64,000 bases of DNA from Natronorubrum tibetense GA33 (lineage in GTDB: Archaea; Halobacteriota; Halobacteria; Halobacteriales; Natrialbaceae): the NCBI RefSeq assembly GCF_000383975.1, contig NZ_KB913017.1:1531105-1595104 (forward strand), read 5' to 3'. This document shows, piece by piece, positions 42,305-51,314 of this stretch. The position numbers and the translations under genes are program-made. The notes below the pieces were generated by a model. It saw nothing but the letters and a program-made list of their open reading frames with translations, was not told where the DNA came from and did not search any database. How positions within the stretch are numbered: the stretch's first letter is position 1; every line of letters starts with the position of its first letter.

Positions 42305-43817
42305 CCTCGAGGAGGCCGCTTTGCTCGAGGACGCGGCGGCCGGACTGGACGAGCTGGTGCTGGTGTCGGCGGCCGGTCTGGTTGTAGAGGTCGCCGTCGC
42401 GTTTGACGATGTCCCCGTCGACGAGGACGGTATCGACGTTTTCGACACCGGACTGGAAGACAATCGTCTCGACCGGGTTGTGCGATGGCACCGTGTTGAT
42501 ATCGTCCGTTCGAATCATGGCGATATCCGCGCGCTTTCCGGGCGTTAGCGAGCCAACTTCGTCTGCGAGGCCGAGCGCGCGGGCACCCTCGATCGTCGCG
42601 AACTCGAGGGCGTCGTGGGCAGTGAGCGAGAGCTCCATGACCTGTTCGCCGGCCTCGACGGTCGGCTGGTTGTCGAGTGCTCGCTGGGTCTGGAGCGCCG
42701 TGCGGGTCTGGGTGAACATGTCGCCGCTGACGTTCGAGACGATATCGACGCCGATCGAGGGAATCGCGCCGCCCTCGAGCGTCTCTCGGAGCGGGGGCAT
42801 CCCCATGCCCATCTGCATCTCGACTTCGGGCGTGATCGAGACCGAGCCGCCGGAGTCGCCGATGCGTTCGAACTCCTCGTCAGTCAAGCGGTTGCCGTGG
42901 ACGTAGTTCAGATCGTCGCCCAGGAGGTCGAGTTCCGCAAGCGTTTCGACGCCGCCGGGGCCGAGCGAGCCGATGTGCATCGAGGCCGGAATATCGAGTT
43001 CGCGCGCGAGTTCGATGTCGTGGGCGACGACTTCTTCGCTCGAGTAGTCGGGGCCGCGAATCCCCATCGCGAGCGTGAGCAGGTCGTCCTCGTCGCTGTC
43101 GGCGAATCGTTCGTCGTGTACCCGACGGATATCGTCCGGGTGGGGCTCCGTGCTCTCGTCCCACCACGTCTCGTTGTCGTCGCCGGGCGTCCCGTGGGCG
43201 AAGACGGCGCGGATGCCCGCATCCTCGAGGCCGTCGATCGCTCGGTTCGTGTGGCCGGGGGAGTTGGCGACGTGGAACCAGTCCATGACCGTCGTCGTCC
43301 CCGCGTTCAGTTGCTCGAGTGCGCCGAAGAGGTTGCCCAGGTAGACGTCGGTGGGCGTGTAGTGGCTGCTGATCTCGCCGAGCATCGTCTCGAGATACTC
43401 CATGAACGACCAGTCGCCGGCGACGCCGCGGACGCCGGCCTGCCAGGTGTGGTGGTGTGAGTTGACGAAGCCGGGGAAGACGATGGCGTCGCTGGCGTCG
43501 ATAGTCTCCGCGTTCGGAGCGTCGATACCGTGGCCGATCTCCTCGATTCGGCCGTCTTCGATCAGCAGGTTCGCGTTCTCGAGGACGCCGTACTCCTCGT
43601 CGACGGTGACGATCGTGCCGTTTTCGATCAGGAGGCGTCCGTTCTCGAGTCCGTCGCCGTGGTCTGGTCCCTTTCCACGACCGCGTCCGCGCCCAGGGTT
43701 GTCCTCGCGTGCGCTGCCGAGGCCGGCGAAGGAAAGCGCCGCCAGTGCGCCACCGCTGAGTCCGAGGTAGTTTCGCCGCGAGACGTTCGAGTCGGTTCCG
43801 TTGTCGTCTGCTTGCAT
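42300..43817 (-). CDS. Tat-exported amidohydrolase (TRZ/ATZ-like)
   Basis: 505 residues. A Tat motif (VSRRNYLGLSGG) and hydrophobic core end before GLGSAREDN, without a lipobox Cys, so the enzyme should be released to the cell exterior. The barrel is typical: VFPGFVNSHHHTWQ (metal His), PASMHIGSLGPGG, LNYVHGNRL (His) and SIGVDIVSNVSG (Asp). The position that is normally Glu of HxxE deaminases is Ser in HIGS. The substrate is unknown. Exported members are uncommon. The ATG at 43817 was chosen over 43829. Confidence 0.88.
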   Translation of the reverse strand: MQADDNGTDSNVSRRNYLGLSGGALAALSFAGLGSAREDNPGRGRGRGKGPDHGDGLENGRLLIENGTIVTVDEEYGVLENANLLIEDGRIEEIGHGIDAPNAETIDASDAIVFPGFVNSHHHTWQAGVRGVAGDWSFMEYLETMLGEISSHYTPTDVYLGNLFGALEQLNAGTTTVMDWFHVANSPGHTNRAIDGLEDAGIRAVFAHGTPGDDNETWWDESTEPHPDDIRRVHDERFADSDEDDLLTLAMGIRGPDYSSEEVVAHDIELARELDIPASMHIGSLGPGGVETLAELDLLGDDLNYVHGNRLTDEEFERIGDSGGSVSITPEVEMQMGMGMPPLRETLEGGAIPSIGVDIVSNVSGDMFTQTRTALQTQRALDNQPTVEAGEQVMELSLTAHDALEFATIEGARALGLADEVGSLTPGKRADIAMIRTDDINTVPSHNPVETIVFQSGVENVDTVLVDGDIVKRDGDLYNQTGRRHQHQLVQSGRRVLEQSGLLEE

Positions 43818-43849
43818 CGTTGTTCTCACTCGACTGTACCGCCTGAGTG

Positions 43850-43881
43850 GAGTTGGAATTTCGTTCGGTATATTCCAACTC
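43850..43881. promoter_or_regulatory. 10-bp perfect inverted repeat upstream of the amidohydrolase gene
   Basis: GAGTTGGAAT and ATTCCAACTC are separated by 12 bases, 33 bases before the amidohydrolase ATG and in the spacer shared with the divergent membrane-protein gene. It is a good operator candidate. Confidence 0.5.
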
Positions 43882-43982
43882 GTCGCCGGTGCGTGACAGA
43901 TGCCTCGAGTGGCCGGATTCTGCGCGGTCCGACGACCGAAACGACTATGAGAAAGACGATGGAACGTTTACATGTATTGACG

Positions 43983-44357
43983 ATGACCGCGTACGCTGCC
44001 CGCTCGTCCCCCGTTCGATTCGCGCTCGAGGCGCTCGCCCTCGCCGTCCTCTCCGCCGTGTTGCTGGTTGGCGGGACGCAGTCCGGACTCGTCGTGCCGA
44101 CGTTCACGTGGGTGACGACAGTCATCGTGATCGCGGGTATCGGCCTGGGAGTGCTGTTCTGGCGGTATTCGACCGACAGCGAACAGGGACTTTTCCACCC
44201 CCGGCTGTCCGGACGCACCCTCGTGGCAGGACTGCTCGCCGTCGTCGCCGGCGGCGCGCTCTGGGTCGCGTTCGTCCCGCCTGCCTACGGCGCTGATCTG
44301 GTCTACGGCGTGCTGGCGCTGGCCTGGACGGCGTTTGTACTCTCGAGTATTGAGTAG
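43983..44357 (+). CDS. Membrane protein with four helices, hypothetical
   Basis: 124 residues from an ATG at 43983. Alternatives are 43947 and 43959, which add 12 and 8 residues. Predicted helices are near 16-34, 40-58, 75-95 and 100-118. A short polar loop (YSTDSEQGLFHPRLSG) lies between helices 2 and 3. No family was recognised. Monocistronic and divergent from the amidohydrolase gene. Confidence 0.6.
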   Translation: MTAYAARSSPVRFALEALALAVLSAVLLVGGTQSGLVVPTFTWVTTVIVIAGIGLGVLFWRYSTDSEQGLFHPRLSGRTLVAGLLAVVAGGALWVAFVPPAYGADLVYGVLALAWTAFVLSSIE

Positions 44358-44696
44358 CTGATCTGTCAAAATCAGTACTCAGTGACAGCTTTCAGACGTC
44401 GTGCTGAATACAGAGCGCACTTGCCCAGGTGGTTGTCCGGATTGCAATCTCTCAATCGATCAGTACAGGGCAAGGACTTACCCCTGCGGTCAAGGCACGA
44501 GCGCTGCACCCGCGAGCGACCAACGGGAGCGAGCGGCCTTTTTAGCGTAGATTTTTGGAGTTGAGCGGGACCTCTGGTCCCGCTAACCGTGCGAACGGGC
44601 GCTTCGCGCCCGTGAGCAGAGAGCGGTGAGTGAGCAACGCGAGCGAACCCGACGAGAAAAAGGTACTTATGCTGAATCAGTGTCCAATCGTGCCGA
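44358..44696. other. Repeat-rich gene-free region
   Basis: No protein gene was recognised. It contains the inverted partner of the TGTATTCAGCACG motif at 44400-44419 and, after 44500, a block with GAGCGGCCTTTTT, an AGCGGGACC-TCT-GGTCCCGCT hairpin (44567-44587) and an ACGGGCGC-TTC-GCGCCCGT hairpin (44593-44611). This style recurs in other haloarchaeal intergenic spaces from memory, not searched. Confidence 0.5.
44400..44419. repeat. Short dispersed repeat, inverted partial copy (CGTGCTGAATACAG)
   Basis: Reverse complement of CTGTATTCAGCACG, which is found at 61986-61999 in the longer copy. Confidence 0.45.
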
Positions 44697-45458
44697 TCAA
44701 TCGTCGGCCGTTATCCCCATCGCCTGCACGACGGGATCGCCCGTTTCGCTCGAGACGAACGTCGTTGCGAGCCAGGATTCGGCCTGGGTCAGGCGGTACT
44801 GCAGCGTCGAGGTCGGAATCTCCTCGATCTCGGCGATCTCCTGAATCGAGTGGCGTCGCGGACTGTCGTAGTAGCCGTACTCGACGGCCAACTCGAGGGC
44901 TTCGCGCTGTTTGTAGGGTAACTCTGCCTGCGTCGCGTGCTCGTCTGGCCACTCCTGTGCGCCGCTGACGCGTTCGAACTCGAGGGTAAGTCCCTCGCGC
45001 AGGTGCTCGTTGAGTTCGTCGTAGATAGGACGAACGGCGGCATCGTCTTCGGCGAGAATGCGCCACTTGTACTCGTGGCCGTGCTGTTCGGCTCGACAGA
45101 GCACGCCGTCCTCGAGGTGTGTCGCGGCGAGGTAGGGGACCGATCGGCAGCCGTCGCCCTCCGATTGCCGGGAGTAGATGAGCCGACGCGTGGGTCGCTC
45201 GGTGAGGGTTTCGTAGGTCCAGTCGATCGGACAGCCGCCCATCCCGCGCACGCTCGAGCACCGAGAGAGATTTGCCAGCCGATCGTCGTAGACGGTGAGC
45301 GCTTCGCGCGGTCCCGTCACCTCGTCGAGTCGCCACATCGTCTCCGCGGTCGCGTGACAGGAGACAGTCCGCGCGTACAGGCCTGGATGGTCGATAAAAG
45401 CGTCCATCAGGTGATCCGCGCCCCGCTCGTAGGTGATCGTAAAGGCGAATTCGCGCAT
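44697..45458 (-). CDS. HTH-10 (Bat-like) transcriptional regulator
   Basis: 253 residues. The C-terminal HTH-10 domain is clear: LPYKQREALELAVEYGYYDSPRRHSIQEIAEIEEIPTSTLQYRLTQAESWL. The N-terminal part holds a barrel-like GAF/bacterio-opsin activator-type region (FAFTITYERGADHLMDAF) that may sense a ligand. The ATG at 45458 was chosen over 45509. A GTTGG-N6-CCAAC inverted repeat at 45495-45510 lies about 40 bases upstream and might be its own operator. It is a lone gene upstream of the intergenic repeats and downstream of serB. Confidence 0.9.
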   Translation of the reverse strand: MREFAFTITYERGADHLMDAFIDHPGLYARTVSCHATAETMWRLDEVTGPREALTVYDDRLANLSRCSSVRGMGGCPIDWTYETLTERPTRRLIYSRQSEGDGCRSVPYLAATHLEDGVLCRAEQHGHEYKWRILAEDDAAVRPIYDELNEHLREGLTLEFERVSGAQEWPDEHATQAELPYKQREALELAVEYGYYDSPRRHSIQEIAEIEEIPTSTLQYRLTQAESWLATTFVSSETGDPVVQAMGITADD

Positions 45459-45494
45459 ACGAATCCCAACGCGGTACGGCGGTATCAACGTCCC

Positions 45495-45510
45495 GTTGGC
45501 ATATCCCAAC
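45495..45510. promoter_or_regulatory. GTTGG-N6-CCAAC inverted repeat upstream of the HTH-10 gene
   Basis: Arms GTTGG and CCAAC flank CATATC. It shares the half-site with the operators proposed at 12677 and 43850. Confidence 0.35.
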
Positions 45511-45565
45511 TGCCAGCTTGCTCACTCACCCGTACAACTGCCAGCCGCCCGTTCGTGACGCCGAG

Positions 45566-46264
45566 TCAGTGCTCCTCGAGCACGCCGTCTGCAACCAGTT
45601 CCTCGCGGGCCTCAGCCATCGAGGTGACGACGACGTCACAGTGGGGTTCGACGGCCGGTTTCGGCTCGAAGCCGATCGCGAGGCCCGCAACTTGCAACAT
45701 CGGCAGATCGTTCGCGCCGTCACCGATCGCGACGCAGTCCTCGAGGTCGGCCCCGACGTCGCCCGCGAGGTTCTCGAGGGCGGTGTCTTTGGTGCCCTCG
45801 ATGAGCGAGCCCGTTACGTCGCCGGTCAGTGCTCGCGGCTGATCGCCGCTCGCGTTATCCGAGGCTTTCGCCTCGCTTTCGGTTTCGGCCTCGTTCATCG
45901 GTAAGCGGTTCGCGACGATATGATCGACCGAGACGCCCTCGCGCTCGAGCGCCGCTGCGACGCCGCGTTCGAAGCCGCCGGTGAGGATCGCCGTCGTGAC
46001 GCCGGCCTCGTTCAACTCCTCGATGAGGTCGGCGGCCCCCTGTCGGAGGACGACCTCGTCGAAGGCAGCCTGGGCGTCTTCAGCGGGAAGGCCCTCGAGC
46101 AGCGCGGCCCGTTTGCGGAGGCTCTCGGCGTAGTCGATCTCGTCGTTCATCGAGGCCTCGGTGATTTCGGCCATGTCGTCGGCGACCCCACACCGGTCGC
46201 CGAGCAGTACGGTCATCTCGGAGTCGGAAAGCGTTCCGTCGAAGTCGAAAGCGACGACTGTCAT
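45566..46264 (-). CDS. serB: Phosphoserine phosphatase
   Basis: 232-residue HAD phosphatase with DFDGTLSD (nucleophile Asp7 and acid Asp9), AILTGGFERG (motif II) and IGDGANDLPML (motif IV), and an acidic insertion (ETESEAKASDN) in the cap region. It removes phosphate from phosphoserine, the last step of serine synthesis, for which SerA at 57503 makes the precursor. The HAD family is large, and serB is the best reading given GGFxxG and the length. The start is an ATG at 46264. Confidence 0.88.
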   Translation of the reverse strand: MTVVAFDFDGTLSDSEMTVLLGDRCGVADDMAEITEASMNDEIDYAESLRKRAALLEGLPAEDAQAAFDEVVLRQGAADLIEELNEAGVTTAILTGGFERGVAAALEREGVSVDHIVANRLPMNEAETESEAKASDNASGDQPRALTGDVTGSLIEGTKDTALENLAGDVGADLEDCVAIGDGANDLPMLQVAGLAIGFEPKPAVEPHCDVVVTSMAEAREELVADGVLEEH

Positions 46265-46366
46265 CGTCCGCGGGTTGTGCGGCCCCGGATAAACCAGTTC
46301 AGGTTTCGACGCGGAGCCGATCCGTTCGATCGGATACTGGCAACGCAGGCGACTTCGGGAGCCATA

Positions 46367-46374
46367 GACTATTT
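46367..46374 (+). promoter_or_regulatory. TATA-like box of the PAS histidine kinase gene
   Basis: ACTATTTA about 26-33 nt before the GTG at 46400, supporting the leaderless start. Confidence 0.5.
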
Positions 46375-46399
46375 ACCGTCTCGACGACTCACCACTGCT

Positions 46400-47887
46400 G
46401 TGTCAAATCCGGGCGAATCGCCGGGGGACCGATCCGGACCGAGCGCCGACGGGACCGTCGATTCGCTGCCGGACCCGCTCGCGGCCGACGACGAGTCCTT
46501 TTTCCGTCAGTTAGCGTCGAACACCTCCGAGGGGGTACTCACGATCACCGAGGACCACACGATCGTGTTCGCGAACCAGGCGATCGAGGACATTCTCGGC
46601 TACACGTCCGACGAACTCGTCGGCAACTCGAAGCTGACCGTGATTCCGGAGCGGCTCCAGCAGGCCCACGTCGACGGGCTAGAGGCGTACGTTCGGAGCG
46701 GCGAGAAACACATCGACTGGGACGGCGTCGAACTCCCGGCGGTCCACAAGGCCGGACACGAGGTCCCCGTGTCGATTAGCCTGTGGGAACTCCCGCAGAG
46801 TGAGGGCCCCCGGCTGTTCACCGGACTCTTTCGCGACATCTCCGAACGGAAACTTCGGGAACGGCGGTTCGAGGCCGTTTTCAACAATACCTACCAGTTC
46901 ACCGGCTTGCTCGACCGTGAGGGGACGCTGCTCGAGGTCAACGAGACGACGCTCTCCGCGACCGGACTCGAACGCGACGACCTCGTCGGAACGCCGCTTT
47001 GGGACTCGTTCTGGTTTCGATCGACGGACCGAGCGCGCCGTATCGCCCGCGAGGGTGTCGAGTGCGCCAGGGAGGGGGAGTTCTTTCGAGAAGAGGTTCG
47101 CGTGCAGGGAGGCGACCGAATGGCGATCATCGACTTCTCCGTTCGCCCGGTGACGGACCATCGCGGCGAGATCCGCTGGCTGCTCCCGGAGGGCCGGGAT
47201 ATCACCGGTCACAGAACCCGAGAACAACACTTACACGTCCTCCATCGGCTGCTCCGGCATAACCTCCGCAACGATCTCAACGTCATCAGCGGCTACGCGG
47301 AGATGCTCGCCTCGGAGATCGACGACGACGAATTTCAGGCGTACGCGGCCGAGATCGCCGCGACCGCCGCTGAACTGATCGACACGACCGAGACCGCCAA
47401 GAAACTGGCCGACTCGACGCTCGAGCGCAACACGCGCCAGTATGCTGTCGCCCTGGAACCGGTGCTGTCCGCGGTCGTCGACGAACTCCGCGACGCCTAC
47501 CCCGAGAGCGCGATCGTCCGTTCCGACGACGAGGACCTGCTGGTCACCGCCGACGAGCGGCTAGCGACCGTGTTTCGCGAGGTCATCGAGAACGCGATCG
47601 AACACACAGATCAGCGGGAACCGGTCGTGAGACTCGGCGTCACCGCCGACGCCGAGACGGTCGACGTCTTCGTCACCGACGACGGGCCGGGGATTCCCGA
47701 AACGGAACAGACCGGCATCTTCAACGAGGAGCCGGTAACCCAGACCAACCACGGCAGCGGGCTGGGACTGTGGCTCGCCGAGTTGATCCTCGACGATTAT
47801 GGGGGCACGTTAGCGTACGACTTCTGCCCGGTAAACGGGAGTCGCGTGACCATCTCGCTTCCCCGGCGGGACGACCTCGAGAACTGA
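46400..47887 (+). CDS. PAS-domain sensor histidine kinase
   Basis: 495 residues. Two PAS domains: FFRQLASNTSEGVLTITEDHTIVFANQAIEDILGYTSDELVG (about 35-80) and FEAVFNNTYQFTGLLDREGTLLEVNETTL (about 155-185). A HisKA-like H-box follows in LHRLLRHNLRNDLNVISGYAEML, then a HATPase domain with the N-box ENAIEHTD, G1 DDGPGIP and G2 GSGLGLWL. No transmembrane segment, so it is cytoplasmic and may sense redox or light. No receiver gene is adjacent. A GTG at 46400 with the TATA-like box was chosen; the longer open frame overlaps serB. Confidence 0.93.
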   Translation: MSNPGESPGDRSGPSADGTVDSLPDPLAADDESFFRQLASNTSEGVLTITEDHTIVFANQAIEDILGYTSDELVGNSKLTVIPERLQQAHVDGLEAYVRSGEKHIDWDGVELPAVHKAGHEVPVSISLWELPQSEGPRLFTGLFRDISERKLRERRFEAVFNNTYQFTGLLDREGTLLEVNETTLSATGLERDDLVGTPLWDSFWFRSTDRARRIAREGVECAREGEFFREEVRVQGGDRMAIIDFSVRPVTDHRGEIRWLLPEGRDITGHRTREQHLHVLHRLLRHNLRNDLNVISGYAEMLASEIDDDEFQAYAAEIAATAAELIDTTETAKKLADSTLERNTRQYAVALEPVLSAVVDELRDAYPESAIVRSDDEDLLVTADERLATVFREVIENAIEHTDQREPVVRLGVTADAETVDVFVTDDGPGIPETEQTGIFNEEPVTQTNHGSGLGLWLAELILDDYGGTLAYDFCPVNGSRVTISLPRRDDLEN

Positions 47888-47976
47888 GCCGATTCGCCGA
47901 CCTGTCGACTTACTGACCCGCCGTCCCGTGATCCCATTTTCGACGACGGCTCGACAAACGTCACCGACTGCGAGTC

Positions 47977-49167
47977 TCAGTCGTGATCGACTTCGGGGTC
48001 GTCGGCCGTCACTCGCTCGTCGTAGCTGTGGCGGGTCTCCGACTCCGTCTCCAGATAGCTGAGTTCCCGCTGTGGGAACGGGATCGTCACGTCAGCCTCG
48101 TCGAAGGCATCGTAGACGCCCCGATTGATCTGATCGAGCGCCCGCTTCTCGATCAGCGGATGGTTGATATAGGCGCGCAGTTCGAAGACGAGCGCCGAGT
48201 CGCCGAACTCCTTGAAGATGAGTTTCGGTGTCGGGGTATCGCGGACGAGCGAACACTCCTCGCAGACCTCGAGTACGAGCCGTTCGACCGTCTCGTAGTC
48301 GGTTCCGTAGGCGGCCGTGATCGGCACTCGAAGCCGCATGTGTCGCTGTGGGGCGCTCTCGTTTACCACCTCCGTCGAGTTGAGGACCGCGTTCGGCACC
48401 GTCACGAGCAGGTTGTCCTCGGTGAGAACCGTCGTGCTCCGGATGCCGACGTCGGTGACCGTCCCGCGCATGTCGTCGTCGACGCGAATCACGTCGCCGA
48501 TTTTGTACGTGTTATCGAAGTAGAGCGCGACGCCGCCGATCAGGTTGCCGATCGCGTCTTGAGCGGCGAAGCCGAGGACAATCCCGAGGATGCCGGCCGA
48601 GGCCAGGAACGGGGTGAGATCGAGGTTCCAGATCGACAGCAACAGCAGGACGGCACCGGCGACGACGGTGATCGTCCAGAGGTTGCCGAACATCGGTGCG
48701 AACTCGTAGTTCGTCTCTCCCTCCTGAAGCATCTCGATCCAGCGGCGACCGATCCGGATCGATGCCCGTCCCCAGAAGACGACCAGCACCGTCGCCATGA
48801 GTCCCACCACGGTCGGCGTCGACTCGAGGTGATCCAGTACGAGCAGACTGAGATACACGCCGAGCAAGGCGATGGAAATCGCCAGCGGCGTGTGAAGCTC
48901 GGCGACCGCCGCCCGGCCGAACGTCGTTTCGGCGAGTTCGCCGTCGAGGAATCGGACGCTCGCCAGCCGGACGAGTTGTGCCAGCAGGATCGACGCGACC
49001 AGAATGAGCGCGACCAGCAGCCAGGCCCGATCGATCCGCCCGAGCGCACCGTCGATCAGCGCTGGACCCACCCATCCGAGAAGGAACTCGATGGCGGTCA
49101 GCGGCTCGAGCGATGTCGGTTGGACGGCCGAGACCTGCGACCACGCGCCTGCGAACGGAGCTGTCAT
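47977..49167 (-). CDS. Mechanosensitive channel of the MscS family
   Basis: 396 residues with four to five N-terminal helices, then the pore/beta domain motif ASAGILGIVLGFAAQDAIGNLIGGVALYFDNTYKIGDVIRVDD and TVPNAVLNSTEVVN, typical MscS. The C-terminal part is mixed alpha/beta with an acidic end. It opens under membrane tension, protecting against hypo-osmotic shock, which is relevant to a halophile. Convergent with the kinase gene by 89 bases. Confidence 0.93.
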   Translation of the reverse strand: MTAPFAGAWSQVSAVQPTSLEPLTAIEFLLGWVGPALIDGALGRIDRAWLLVALILVASILLAQLVRLASVRFLDGELAETTFGRAAVAELHTPLAISIALLGVYLSLLVLDHLESTPTVVGLMATVLVVFWGRASIRIGRRWIEMLQEGETNYEFAPMFGNLWTITVVAGAVLLLLSIWNLDLTPFLASAGILGIVLGFAAQDAIGNLIGGVALYFDNTYKIGDVIRVDDDMRGTVTDVGIRSTTVLTEDNLLVTVPNAVLNSTEVVNESAPQRHMRLRVPITAAYGTDYETVERLVLEVCEECSLVRDTPTPKLIFKEFGDSALVFELRAYINHPLIEKRALDQINRGVYDAFDEADVTIPFPQRELSYLETESETRHSYDERVTADDPEVDHD

Positions 49168-49485
49168 CGACTGCCTACCGGGTAATGAACCGAGTACTAA
49201 GTACTATCTGGTGTGGGCTCGATTCTGGTTCCGGTCCGGATTTCGAGACCGGTCCGGGTCTCGACCTTGGTTCTGGGTCAGATCCCGAGACCGGTCCCGA
49301 GGAGTCGCGATGGGGCCACCGATGCGACGAAGTGGGTGGTTGACACTGCAACGTTGAACCCGGGAACCGTCCCCACGTTCGGCGATGACGTTCCGCCGGA
49401 GCCGGAGGTATAGCCGTGACGAGCGCGGGTCTCGAGGTCCTCGTCTCGGTGCTGATTTACGTAGCCGACTATAGATGATGTGACT
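49168..49485. other. Gene-free region with 42-bp degenerate tandem repeat
   Basis: No supported gene. At about 49223-49300 two copies of a 42-base unit recur, each ending in CGAGACCGGTCC (49244-49255 and 49286-49297). In one frame this encodes a Gly/Ser/Asp/Glu/Pro-rich stretch, but there is no start or conserved context. The promoter of the next gene (TTTACG near 49457) lies at the right end. Confidence 0.5.
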
Positions 49486-49701
49486 ATGCTGTCGACGAGC
49501 AGCGAGCCAAAAGGCCCCACGACCGTCGCGATCGAGATCGTCTTGCTATTGCTGCTTCCACCGCTGTTCATGGGACTCGCGCTCGCCGCGCTGAGCGGAA
49601 CGGAAAACTTCGTGCCGGGAGCCTTGATCGGCGGCATCGTCGGTGTGGTGGCCGCCTCGTTGCAGCGCGAGATCCACGGAATGCGCTCTGCGGAGCAGTG
49701 A
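49486..49701 (+). CDS. Small membrane protein, hypothetical
   Basis: 71 residues from the ATG at 49486, with two helices (IEIVLLLLLPPLFMGLALAAL and GALIGGIVGVVAASL) and a polar end. The start is preferred over an in-frame GTG two codons upstream. No family was recognised. It may be part of the promoter-proximal spacing for the next gene, but a 158-base gap makes co-transcription uncertain. Confidence 0.55.
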   Translation: MLSTSSEPKGPTTVAIEIVLLLLLPPLFMGLALAALSGTENFVPGALIGGIVGVVAASLQREIHGMRSAEQ

Positions 49702-49859
49702 TTCTCGGCCCGTGCCGTCTCTCCGCTGGGAGTCGCCGGGGGTCGCCAGGAGTCGGGGCGGACGGCTACGGCGTCGTTTCGCGCCAGGCGAACGGTCTCA
49801 CCAGCGACCAGATCATTTATTGTCATTTAAGCGGAACGAGTCGACAGCACTGAGTATCG

Positions 49860-51314
49860 ATGCGCTTCCCGCGACCCCCGGACCGACGCGGCGACCCGGA
49901 CGATTTCAGGCCGATCCTCCTCGCGAACCTCCTGCCGCTGGCCGGCGTCCTCTGGCTCGGCTGGGAGCCGGCCACGCTCGTGTTCGTCTACGGCCTCGAG
50001 ATTCTGCTGTCGCTGGTGCTCGCCGGCGGAAAGGCGCTATTCGCCCAGCGGCCGCCCCCGACGGAGCGCGACGGCGTCGTCTCCGTTTCTGAGGCGAGTC
50101 TGACGGCCAAACGCGGCAGCGTCCGCGTGAGCGACTCCCTCCCACCGATCTATCCACGCAACGTTCCGTTCGCGCTCGGCGTGATCGGCGGGCTCGTGCT
50201 GTACGGTGTCTTCCTCGTCGTCGTTCTGTCGCTGACCCTCGAGAGCGGGTCCGAACTGACGCGGCCGGATGTCCTGCTCGGGATCGGCGCGCTCGTCGGC
50301 GGCCAGCTTCTGGAAACGAGACGCCAGTACTTCGGACGCCGGGAGTACGAACGCGTCTCGCCGTACGCCGTCGTCGAGACGCCCGCTCGACAGCTTTTCG
50401 TGCTGGTGTTCGTCCTGATCCCCCTCGCTCCCGCGCTCGGGTCGACCGGCGTCCTCGCCGTCGTCATCTGTCTGAAGCTGCTCGTCGAGTGGTCGTCGTT
50501 CCGGGCGAGTCACGATACCGGGACCGAGAGCGCCGCCAACCGCTTCGTCGCTCGCTTCGTCGGGTGGTTCGCCGGTCCGACGGAATCGGCCGCCGAACGG
50601 GACCCGGTTCGCGCTCCGGAGACGCCGCCGGACGAACGGATTCGCCCCGCGCGGAACGCCCTCCTCCTCGAGGGTGCCCTGCTCTCGATCTGGACCGTTG
50701 CCTTCTTCCTCCCCTTCTTCGGGACGATGTGGCTCTTCATCGTGCTCGCGATCACGGCGTGGTCGGGCTCGATGTTGCTGTTCTGGCTCGGTGTCGCCGC
50801 ATCAGCCCTCCTGCTGGTCGTCGCGCTCGGGATTCGGATCGTCACCCACTACCTCGAGTACGGCACGCTCGAGTACCAGCGCCGCGGGGACTACATCGTC
50901 GCGTACGACCGCGTCCTCGAGGAGCCCCAGTGGGCGTCGTCGATCTACCGGCTTCGGGACGTGACGGTCGTCGGCGACCGGGTGACCGATCGCGTGCTCG
51001 GAACGCGGACGATTCGGGCGACGACCGGGATTCGGTCGACGGAGACCGAGCGACGGCTCGGCCCGGTCGCCGACCCCGAGCGGCTGGTCGAGGTCTTCGA
51101 GCTCCCGGTCGCGACGACCGATCTCGAGCCGGTCAACCGGCTGATCGCGGCCGCTTCTGGGATTCTCGCGGTCGCCATCGTCCTCTCGGCCGGCGCGTTC
51201 CTCGTCGCCCCCGGCGTCACCATGGGCGCTCGTCTCGACGCGCTGGTGTACGTACCGTTTCTCATGCTCGTGCCTGCGGGGCTGTGGAAGCTGGCCTGTC
51301 GCAGTAGCGAGTGA
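49860..51314 (+). CDS. DUF6498-type polytopic membrane protein
   Basis: 484 residues. About five helices in the first 220 residues (ILLANLLPLAGVLWLGW, ALGVIGGLVLYGVFLVVVL, QLFVLVFVLIPLAPALG), a polar Arg/Asp/Glu region, then two more helices around 285-325, a PH-like beta domain (YLEYGTLEYQRRGDYIVAYDRVLE) and two terminal helices. The opening (DDFRPILLANLLPLAGVLWLGWEPATLVFVYGLEILLS) resembles haloarchaeal DUF6498 proteins from memory. Function unknown. Confidence 0.7.
   Translation: MRFPRPPDRRGDPDDFRPILLANLLPLAGVLWLGWEPATLVFVYGLEILLSLVLAGGKALFAQRPPPTERDGVVSVSEASLTAKRGSVRVSDSLPPIYPRNVPFALGVIGGLVLYGVFLVVVLSLTLESGSELTRPDVLLGIGALVGGQLLETRRQYFGRREYERVSPYAVVETPARQLFVLVFVLIPLAPALGSTGVLAVVICLKLLVEWSSFRASHDTGTESAANRFVARFVGWFAGPTESAAERDPVRAPETPPDERIRPARNALLLEGALLSIWTVAFFLPFFGTMWLFIVLAITAWSGSMLLFWLGVAASALLLVVALGIRIVTHYLEYGTLEYQRRGDYIVAYDRVLEEPQWASSIYRLRDVTVVGDRVTDRVLGTRTIRATTGIRSTETERRLGPVADPERLVEVFELPVATTDLEPVNRLIAAASGILAVAIVLSAGAFLVAPGVTMGARLDALVYVPFLMLVPAGLWKLACRSSE

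Noticed and set aside
45920-46399. N-terminal extension of the kinase frame
   Set aside because: It overlaps serB on the other strand. The family sequence starts after the GTG at 46400.
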